From SHZI01 sp031409515 (lineage in GTDB: Bacteria; Pseudomonadota; Gammaproteobacteria; Steroidobacterales; GCA-2729495): 64,000 nt of DNA. Numbering within the stretch: position 1 is the stretch's first letter; the number at the start of each line of letters is the position of its first letter. The position numbers and the translations under genes are program-made. The DNA is taken from the NCBI GenBank assembly GCA_031409515.1, contig JANNXJ010000006.1, positions 1 through 64,000 of the forward strand. Direction: 5' to 3'. This document shows, piece after piece, positions 51,254 to 57,358 of this stretch. Under the pieces are notes generated by a model, which had not been told where the DNA came from, made no database searches, and worked only from the letters and a program-made list of their open reading frames with translations.

Positions 51254-51319
51254 GTGCACCGGGCCATGACCTGGGCCCAGCGGCGGGTATTCGGGATTGA
51301 GACCTGCGAGCAGTGCGGG
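51254..51319 (+). pseudogene. IS91-type transposase fragment (C-terminal part)
   Basis: The plus strand reads VHRAMTWAQRRVFGIETCEQ then CG, matching the IS91 transposase consensus HRAMTWAQRLKRVFGIDIETC with two 2-residue deletions. Only this 22-residue stretch is recognisable. Short inverted repeats (CACCGGGCxATG at 51161-51172 and 51257-51268) mark both ends of the neighbouring fragment, consistent with a micro-inversion. Confidence 0.65.
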
Positions 51320-51654
51320 TGCTGCCGGCCAGGTCGAGGTCGCCGTCGCAGTGCGATGCCTCGGTGGTGCTACCGCTCGAGTGTCCAGTCGCCGGACATC
51401 CCAACTGAACGGATCGTCCCGTCGCGGAATATGCGGCGTCACTGTCGCGCCGGCGGCAACGTTCGGCCCGGTGATGACAATCGCGTCTGCTGTTGGCCAG
51501 ACCAAGGCCGTGGCGAAACTTTGGCCCCTGTCGGATGCCTGTCCACGCAGGAAGGTGGCCTGTCTGGAGCGGTCCAGCGCGATGGGCAATGTGGCTTTGT
51601 GCTGTACTCTCTTGCGGAAAGAGGCTGTGGATTTCCTATCCTTGGGAGGCGACG
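51320..51654. other. non-coding stretch of the island
   Basis: No recognisable gene on either strand. Long open frames here are by-products of high GC and show no family motif. The last 20 bases contain the ribosome-binding site (GGGAGG) of the following membrane-protein gene. Confidence 0.5.
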
Positions 51655-52464
51655 ATGCAGTATCGCAAAGCCTATTTGTTCTTGCTCGCACTGCTTGTTC
51701 TGACCTTCGTCGCCTTCTGGCCGTCCTATCTCAGTGTCTTGCCCGAGGCCAAACTCGCGCATCACTTCCATGCGACCAGCGCTATCCTGTGGACCTTTCT
51801 GGCCGCGCTGCAGAGCTGGACGATCCATCACGATCGCCGAGCCTTGCACCGGTCCGCCGGGCTAGCCGTTTTCGGCCTATTCCCTTTGTTTCTACTCGCC
51901 GGCGTTTGGGTCATCCATGTGGAGACGGTGACGCTGGCCGCGGGCCTTACCGATCCGGACAATTTGAACGTCGCGCAGTTCGGCTTCTTCGACCCGCTGG
52001 CGAACATCGGTTTCGCGATACTGTTCTGGGGCGGCCTTCGCTATCGCTACAAGGTGCAGCTTCACGCCCGCTACATGCTGGGCACGGTGATGTTCGTGGT
52101 CGCGCCGGTAATATGGCGGCTGCTGCGCAGCTATGTGCCGGGCTTTCTGCAAGGGCAGGTGCCCTTCGACATTCCCTTTGCGGCCGGCAACGCAGCCGCC
52201 TGCGCTATTGCGCTCGCCCTTTACTGGCAGGCGCCCAAGCATGGCCGACCATGGTTGCTGGTGGCGGGGATCATCGCCGCGCAGGCCATCCTGTTCCTGA
52301 CCGTCGGCAAGTGGCCGGCATGGGCGCCGATCTTCGCCAGCATCGCCGCCGTGAACCTGCCATTCCTGCTGATCGTGACCGCGATTGTCAGTGCCGGCAT
52401 CGCCTGGCATGGCTGGGTCGCCGGCGCGCGGCCGGGCACGTCGAGGGCAGCGGCGACGGCCTGA
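51655..52464 (+). CDS. multi-pass membrane protein of unknown function
   Basis: A 269-residue protein with seven or eight predicted membrane helices (about 6-24, 38-55, 68-88, 110-126, 139-156, 175-191, 199-216, 233-253). Several histidines lie at helix ends (H36, H37, H39, H58, H59, H65, H88, H137), a pattern reminiscent of DUF2306 or cytochrome b561-like proteins, but I cannot assign it. ATG 51655 is preceded by GGGAGG. It is the only plus-strand gene within the ybeY-corC interval and codon choice looks different from its neighbours, suggesting transfer. Confidence 0.75.
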   Translation: MQYRKAYLFLLALLVLTFVAFWPSYLSVLPEAKLAHHFHATSAILWTFLAALQSWTIHHDRRALHRSAGLAVFGLFPLFLLAGVWVIHVETVTLAAGLTDPDNLNVAQFGFFDPLANIGFAILFWGGLRYRYKVQLHARYMLGTVMFVVAPVIWRLLRSYVPGFLQGQVPFDIPFAAGNAAACAIALALYWQAPKHGRPWLLVAGIIAAQAILFLTVGKWPAWAPIFASIAAVNLPFLLIVTAIVSAGIAWHGWVAGARPGTSRAAATA

Positions 52465-52519
52465 CGGCTGACCCGCCCGCGCCATCATCCGTTTATATCG
52501 GCGTTTTCCGAAAGCTGGC

Positions 52520-52600
52520 TCAGGCTTCTCCACCCAATGCCGCGTTGGCCGAACTGCAGGCTAGCACCAGCAGTAAAGCTCCTAAGAGTGTCCGTTGCAT
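52520..52600 (-). pseudogene. truncated exported-protein gene (signal peptide only)
   Basis: A 26-codon frame with a GGGGGA ribosome-binding site: MQRTLLGALLLVLACSSANA then ALGGEA and a stop. It is a complete signal peptide ending ANA-A, followed by ALGG, the usual start of mature DUF2844 proteins, and then a premature stop and unrelated sequence. It looks like the surviving 5' end of a lost gene; the family assignment is tentative. Confidence 0.5.
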
Positions 52601-52906
52601 GTCAGTCCCCCAGTGTGTTGTTGGTTCTCTGCGGCGCGCTGGCAGCAGTTGTGGTGAAACCTACCCCGCCCCGGTGCTGGAGCCAAAGCCCCATAACGGA
52701 TGCGCCAGCGTTATGTTTAGGGGTGCCGGGCTTGGCTTGTTGGAAAGGCAAACGGCTCCATGGATGGAGCGTTGCGGGGAGACCCGGCACATCACCAGCC
52801 GCGAATCCGGCCAGAAACGGCGGATCGGTCACTCCGGCTGAATCCCGAGGAAATGCAGGGGAGATCGGGAGCCCCCGATACCGGAGAACCGGCACCAGGC
52901 CGCCGG
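52601..52906. other. non-coding stretch between the truncated gene and higA2
   Basis: Contains a short inverted repeat (CATAACG at 52692-52698 with CGTTATG at 52709-52715). A 97-codon minus-strand frame spans it but has no recognisable motif. No gene could be supported. Confidence 0.45.
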
Positions 52907-53299
52907 CTAAGCGCGCTTTGCCGGCGCGGCCGGTGCCTTTCCGGCCCGCTGCCTCAGCAGGCTCTCCGCCGGTATTCCAAACGTCCGGTGCAACCCCTCG
53001 ATCATCCGCAGTGTCAGGGCGCGTCTGCGGGCAAGAACCTCGTAAACACGGTTCTTGCGCCCGATGACGGGTTCCAGATCCTTGACAGTCAGACCGGCCT
53101 GCTCCATCCGGAACTTGATGGCGTCTACCGCATCGGGCAAGTCCAGCGGAAAGTGCCTGCGCTCATAAGCCTCAACGAGCGTCGCCAGAACATCCAGACG
53201 ATCGCCCTCCGGCGTGTTGGCTTTCGCCGTCATCAGGCCTTCGATGTCCTTCAGGGCAACACGGTAGTCCGACTTGGTCCTGATGGGCCTGATGTTCAC
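52907..53299 (-). CDS. HigA-family antitoxin (second TA system)
   Basis: A 130-residue XRE-type antitoxin of the COG5499 group paired with HigB2-type toxins. An N-terminal toxin-binding region (about 1-65, with IRPIRTKSDYRVALKDIEGL) is followed by the helix-turn-helix (about 68-110, with FRMEQAGLTVKDLEPVIGRK). The start is GTG 53299, seven bases after AGAGGA; upstream in-frame ATGs lie inside the toxin gene. It follows the toxin gene by 10 bases. Confidence 0.9.
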   Translation of the reverse strand: MNIRPIRTKSDYRVALKDIEGLMTAKANTPEGDRLDVLATLVEAYERRHFPLDLPDAVDAIKFRMEQAGLTVKDLEPVIGRKNRVYEVLARRRALTLRMIEGLHRTFGIPAESLLRQRAGKAPAAPAKRA

Positions 53300-53309
53300 G
53301 GTTTTCCTC

Positions 53310-53630
53310 TCAGATGGTCTGCGCGTTGGTGTCGTCATATTGTTCGTGCGTGCCGATGAACCGTATGTAGACGATCCGGTACGGATAATTGATCCACACG
53401 ACGATCCGATACTTGTTGCCGCCGATGTTGAAGACCGCGCGCCCATCGCGAAGAATGCTGGCCGTGCGGAACTGAGCCTTCAAGTCACTGGGTTTCGCCC
53501 AATCTGCCTTGAGCACGTCCCTGTACCAGGCAAGAGTTGGACCCTGGGCATCACGGTACTCGGGGTGATCGTCCCAGAAGGCCTTCAGCGTCGAAACCGC
53601 AATCACCCGCACGGGAAACTGTAGTCCCAT
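53310..53630 (-). CDS. HigB2-type toxin (PF09907 mRNA interferase)
   Basis: A 106-residue RelE-fold toxin of the HigB_toxin family (PF09907). Motifs: RVIAVSTLKAFWDDHPEY (about 8-25), SILRDGRAVFNIGGNKYRI (about 58-76) and RIVYIRFIGTHEQYD (about 85-99). Toxin-first gene order is typical. GAGG lies seven bases before ATG 53630. It is unrelated to the HigB at 28.3 kb, so the window has two different higBA-type loci. It lies in the island beside ybeY. Confidence 0.93.
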   Translation of the reverse strand: MGLQFPVRVIAVSTLKAFWDDHPEYRDAQGPTLAWYRDVLKADWAKPSDLKAQFRTASILRDGRAVFNIGGNKYRIVVWINYPYRIVYIRFIGTHEQYDDTNAQTI

Positions 53631-53678
53631 TTTGGGACCTCGGCAAGGGCGGGCAACGTATTCATGGCTGCCTCAGCC

Positions 53679-54179
53679 TCACTTCACAAAATACGGATCC
53701 GCAATCCCCAGCCCCGCCAGCACCCGGGTCTCCAGCGCCTCCATTCGGGCGGCGTCAGCCTCCGCGTCGTGGGTATAGCCCAGCAGGTGCAGGGTGCCGT
53801 GAACGACCAGGTGGGCCAGGTGGTCTACGGGTGTCTTGCCCTGCTCTGCCGACTCCCGCAGGACGACCGGGAGGCAGATGACCAGATCGCCGAATTCCGT
53901 GGGTACGCCCTGGGGCAACGGCTCAGGCGGCCCCGGAAAGGCCAGGACATTCGTGGCGCCCGGCTTCTGCCGCCAGGTCTCGTTGAGTTCAATCCCTTCC
54001 TGCAGTCCCACCAGGCGGAGACTGACTGTGCCACCCTGGGCAGGACCGCCCCGGGCTGCAGCCGCCCCATTCAGGGCCGCCCGGATCCACCCCTCAAAGT
54101 CGGCCCCCTCTGGCAGGGACCCCGGGTCAACGGCCAGCTGGACGTCCAGCTCCAGCGCGGGGCCGCTAGCGCCCGCCAT
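53679..54179 (-). CDS. ybeY: endoribonuclease YbeY
   Basis: A 166-residue metal-dependent RNase for 16S rRNA 3'-end maturation and ribosome quality control. The zinc site is HLVVHGTLHLLGYTH (about 121-135, HxxxHxxxxxH). ATG 54179 overlaps phoH by 14 bases. Its last codons (DPYFVK-stop) lie at the border of the island, and a second, diverged copy of this end sits next to corC. Confidence 0.95.
   Translation of the reverse strand: MAGASGPALELDVQLAVDPGSLPEGADFEGWIRAALNGAAAARGGPAQGGTVSLRLVGLQEGIELNETWRQKPGATNVLAFPGPPEPLPQGVPTEFGDLVICLPVVLRESAEQGKTPVDHLAHLVVHGTLHLLGYTHDAEADAARMEALETRVLAGLGIADPYFVK
53695..53715 (+). repeat. att-like direct repeat, right copy (inside the ybeY 3' end)
   Basis: GGATCCGCAATCCCCAGCCC plus C, covering codons of the YbeY C-terminus. 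It matches 51071-51091 at 19 of 21 positions. Confidence 0.55.
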
Positions 54180-55218
54180 CGGTTTTTGGGCCCTCGGGTC
54201 GGGGCACGGCCGCCTCAAACCGCTCGTAGGCTTCGACGATCCTCTGCACAAGGACGTGGCGCACCACGTCCCCGGCTGTAAATTGCGTGAAACTGACGCC
54301 CTCGACCCCGGCCAGGACCTGACTGGCATGCCGCAGCCCGGACGCCTGGTGCTTCGGCAGGTCAATCTGGGTGATATCGCCGGTCACTACAGCCCTCGAA
54401 CCGAAACCGAGGCGGGTGAGCAGCATCTTCATCTGCTCAATCGTGGTGTTCTGGGCCTCATCAAGGATCACGAAGCTCTCATTGAGGGAGCGGCCGCGCA
54501 TGAAGGCGAGAGGGGCAACCTCAATGATGTTGCGTTCAATGAGACGGGCCACCCGGTCGACACCCAGCATCTCATAGAGGGCGTCGTACATCGGGCGCAG
54601 GTAGGGGTCCACCTTCTGGGACATGTCACCGGGCAGGAAGCCCAGGCGTTCGCCAGCTTCTACCGCCGGTCTGACCAGCACGATCCGGCGGACTTTCTCT
54701 TCTTCCAGGGCCGCTACCGCGCTGGCGACAGCCAGATACGTCTTGCCTGTGCCCGCCGGTCCAATGCCGAAGCACAGGTCGTGGGAGCGGATGGCCTCCA
54801 TGTACCGGCGCTGATTGTTGCCCCGGGGCCTGATGTGCAGGCGCCGGGCTTTCATGACGACGCTGCCGTCGTCCGCTGCTTCCCGGGGCTCCGAAGGCTG
54901 TTCCATGAGGGCTTCCTGCAAGGCGATGTGGACCCGCTCGGTATCGATCGTCTCCCGGGCAGCTATCGCGTAGAGCTCCCGAAGAATGCGACTCGCGGCC
55001 CGCACACCGGCGGCAGGTCCGGACAGCCGGAAGCGATTGCCCCTCTGGTTGATCTGGATGCCCAGCCGGCGTTCGATCTGGCGGAGGTTGTCATCGAACT
55101 GGCCACCAAGACTGGCCAGCGTCTGGTTATCCGCCGGTTCCAGCAGGATCTCGACGGCATCTACTGCGGGGCCCGGCCCTTCAGCGTTATCTCCAGCGTT
55201 GGGGCCGGCCGGCACCAT
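54166..55218 (-). CDS. ybeZ: PhoH family ATPase (YbeZ)
   Basis: A 350-residue PhoH-like protein. An N-terminal KH-like region precedes the ATPase domain with Walker A GPAGTGKTYLAVA (about 153-165) and Walker B FVILDEAQN (about 252-260). YbeZ interacts with YbeY in ribosome-associated RNA metabolism. The gene is three bases after miaB and overlaps ybeY. Confidence 0.95.
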   Translation of the reverse strand: MVPAGPNAGDNAEGPGPAVDAVEILLEPADNQTLASLGGQFDDNLRQIERRLGIQINQRGNRFRLSGPAAGVRAASRILRELYAIAARETIDTERVHIALQEALMEQPSEPREAADDGSVVMKARRLHIRPRGNNQRRYMEAIRSHDLCFGIGPAGTGKTYLAVASAVAALEEEKVRRIVLVRPAVEAGERLGFLPGDMSQKVDPYLRPMYDALYEMLGVDRVARLIERNIIEVAPLAFMRGRSLNESFVILDEAQNTTIEQMKMLLTRLGFGSRAVVTGDITQIDLPKHQASGLRHASQVLAGVEGVSFTQFTAGDVVRHVLVQRIVEAYERFEAAVPRPEGPKTDGGR

Positions 55219-55220
55219 GG

Positions 55221-56561
55221 TCAGGCCGCCACGGCAGCGCCAATGAGGCGCCCCCGGAGCGAGTTGGCCAGCGCTTCCGTAATCTGGACCTCCAGCAGCT
55301 GGCCGATGAGGTGGGAACCCCCGTCGAAATTCACGGCGCGATTATTGCTGGTTTTCCCCGTCATCTGCCGTGAGTCCTTCCGCGACGGGCGCTCCACCAG
55401 TACGCGCTCAACGGAACCCACCATGGCCCGACTGATCTCCTGGGCACGGCTCGTGATGCGGGTCTGGAGAATTGCCAGACGGGCCAGCTTCTCCGCCTCG
55501 GAAACCGGGTCCGGTAGTGTCGCGGCCGGAGTGCCAGGCCGGGGGCTGTAGACGAAACTGAAGGACTGGTCAAAACCGATGTCTGCGATCAGCTGCATCG
55601 TCGCGGCGAAATCGTCGTCGGTCTCCCCGGGGAAGCCCACGATGAAGTCCGTGGAGACGCTGATGTCCGGCCGGACAGCCCGCAGCCTGCGAATCTTCTG
55701 CCGGAACTCCAGAGTCGTGTAACCCCGCTTCATCAGGGTCAGGATGCGATCAGACCCACTCTGCACGGGGAGATGCAGGTGGTTGGCGAGCTTGGGCACC
55801 GTCGCATAGGCCTCGATCAGCCGGTCGTTGAATTCCAGCGGGTGGGACGTGGTGAAGCGGATACGTTCAATCCCGCCGATGCGCGCCACGTCGGCGATCA
55901 GCGCGGCCAGGTCTGCGGTGTCGCCACCGGTGGCCGGCCCCCGGTAGCCATTCACGTTCTGTCCCAGCAGTGTGACTTCACGGACGCCCTGGCCCGCAAG
56001 CTGCCGGACCTCGTCGAGCACGCTGTCGAGGGGCCGGCTGACCTCTTCGCCCCGCGTAAAGGGCACCACACAGAAGCTGCAGTACTTGCTGCAGCCTTCC
56101 ATGACCGAGACAAAGGCCGTGGGCCCGGCTGCGCGGGGCTCCGGCAGGCAGTCAAACTTTTCAATCTCAGGGAAGCTGACATCGACGACGGGGCGGCCAC
56201 GGGCCCGGACCTCATCGATGAAGTCCGGCAGGCGATGCAGGGTCTGGGGCCCGAAGACCAGGTCGACGAAGGGTGCCCGCCGCAGCAGTTCCTCGCCCTC
56301 CTGGCTGGCCACGCAGCCCCCCACGCCGATGAGCAGGCCCGGTCGCGCCTCCTTCAGCTCGCGAAACCGGCCCAGGTGGGAGAAGACTTTCTCCTGGGCC
56401 TTGTCCCGCACCGAACAGGTGTTGAGCAGCAGCAGGTCGGCGTCTGCCGGATTGTCGGTGGGTTCCAGCCCGTGACGGGACCGGAGCACGTCCAGCATGC
56501 GACTGGAGTCGTACTCGTTCATCTGGCAGCCGAACGTCTTGATGTAGACCCGACCTGGCAT
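55221..56561 (-). CDS. miaB: tRNA-2-methylthio-N6-dimethylallyladenosine synthase
   Basis: A 446-residue radical-SAM methylthiotransferase modifying A37 of tRNAs. N-terminal domain with cysteines in TFGCQMNEYD, NTCSVR and GGCVASQ for the auxiliary cluster; the radical-SAM motif CSKYCSFC (about 154-161); TRAM domain at the C-terminus (from about 375). GAGG precedes the ATG. First gene of miaB-ybeZ-ybeY. Confidence 0.97.
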   Translation of the reverse strand: MPGRVYIKTFGCQMNEYDSSRMLDVLRSRHGLEPTDNPADADLLLLNTCSVRDKAQEKVFSHLGRFRELKEARPGLLIGVGGCVASQEGEELLRRAPFVDLVFGPQTLHRLPDFIDEVRARGRPVVDVSFPEIEKFDCLPEPRAAGPTAFVSVMEGCSKYCSFCVVPFTRGEEVSRPLDSVLDEVRQLAGQGVREVTLLGQNVNGYRGPATGGDTADLAALIADVARIGGIERIRFTTSHPLEFNDRLIEAYATVPKLANHLHLPVQSGSDRILTLMKRGYTTLEFRQKIRRLRAVRPDISVSTDFIVGFPGETDDDFAATMQLIADIGFDQSFSFVYSPRPGTPAATLPDPVSEAEKLARLAILQTRITSRAQEISRAMVGSVERVLVERPSRKDSRQMTGKTSNNRAVNFDGGSHLIGQLLEVQITEALANSLRGRLIGAAVAA

Positions 56562-56633
56562 AGGTGGCCTCAGAGCGCGATCGGCGGACGCGACGGTGCG
56601 CCGATGAAACGGGGTAGGGTCAAATTCGGGGAA

Positions 56634-57155
56634 TCAGAAGGGTATATCGTCGTCGAACTCTGCAGCCTCGGCAGCGGCAGGCCCAGCCGCAGCGCCCCCA
56701 GCACCCGTCGCAGACTTGGCCGGCCGGCCGCGTCCTGCGGGACTGGTCCCGCGAAACTCGCCGCTGTCGCCGTGACCTGCCGCATCGCTGCCACCGGCAA
56801 CCGCGTTAGCGCCACCCATGCCCCGGGAATCCAGCATCTGCATCTGGTCGGCGATGATCTCCGTGCTGTAGCGGTCCTTGCCTTCCTTGTCCTGCCACTT
56901 GCGGGTGCGCAACCGGCCCTCGATGTAGACCTTGGAGCCCTTCTTGAGGTACTCCGCGGCTATCTCAGCCAGACGGTCAAAGGTCGAGACGCGATGCCAC
57001 TCGGTCCGTTCCTGAGGTTCGCCCGTCTCCTTGTCCTTGAAGCGCTCACTGGTCGCGATGGAGAAGTTGGTTGCTGCTTTGCCGCTAGGCATGTACCGGG
57101 TTTCCGGATCTTTGCCCAGATTGCCGATCAGAATGACTTTATTGATACCGCTCAT
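56634..57155 (-). CDS. ssb: single-stranded DNA-binding protein
   Basis: A 173-residue SSB with an OB-fold (about 1-110; start INKVILIGNLGKDPETRY), a disordered glycine/alanine-rich linker and the acidic tip EFDDDIPF that binds partner proteins. Divergent from uvrA as in E. coli. The -10 TACAAT lies seven bases before its ATG. Confidence 0.97.
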   Translation of the reverse strand: MSGINKVILIGNLGKDPETRYMPSGKAATNFSIATSERFKDKETGEPQERTEWHRVSTFDRLAEIAAEYLKKGSKVYIEGRLRTRKWQDKEGKDRYSTEIIADQMQMLDSRGMGGANAVAGGSDAAGHGDSGEFRGTSPAGRGRPAKSATGAGGAAAGPAAAEAAEFDDDIPF

Positions 57156-57162
57156 GGGCGCA

Positions 57163-57168
57163 ATTGTA
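57163..57168 (-). promoter_or_regulatory. ssb -10 element, predicted leaderless
   Basis: TACAAT on the minus strand, seven bases before the ssb ATG at 57155. No strong -35 and no Shine-Dalgarno. Confidence 0.5.
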
Positions 57169-57311
57169 AGGTGACGGGGACCAAAAGACAGCCCAATTTC
57201 TGGCCGGATCGTCCAGTAATTGGGCGCCGGCCGCCACCGCTCCTGGCCAGTGGGCAGCGGGGTTCCAGGGCCAGCCCCGGCTCAGGGTCTCAAAGACGCC
57301 CCCGGTCGCCG

Positions 57312-57317
57312 TATAGT
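57312..57317 (+). promoter_or_regulatory. uvrA -10 element
   Basis: TATAGT, predicting a start near 57324 and a 35-base leader with GAAGG (57350-57354) before the uvrA ATG. No recognisable LexA box was found nearby. Confidence 0.45.
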
Positions 57318-57358
57318 TACGGGTTAGCCCCTAAAGCCCCAGACAGCCCGAAGGCGTC

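Noticed and set aside
52690..52720. Integron attC-like site (CATAACG/CGTTATG)
   Set aside because: The core boxes do not match RYYYAAC and GTTRRRY, the site is far shorter than known attC sites, and no integrase or cassette array is present.
52602..52895. 97-codon open frame on the minus strand
   Set aside because: No motif, no good start context, and it overlaps the truncated-gene ribosome-binding region; typical of chance frames in GC-rich DNA.
57156..57358. LexA (SOS) box between ssb and uvrA
   Set aside because: Expected by analogy with E. coli, but no CTGT-N8-ACAG or close match was found.
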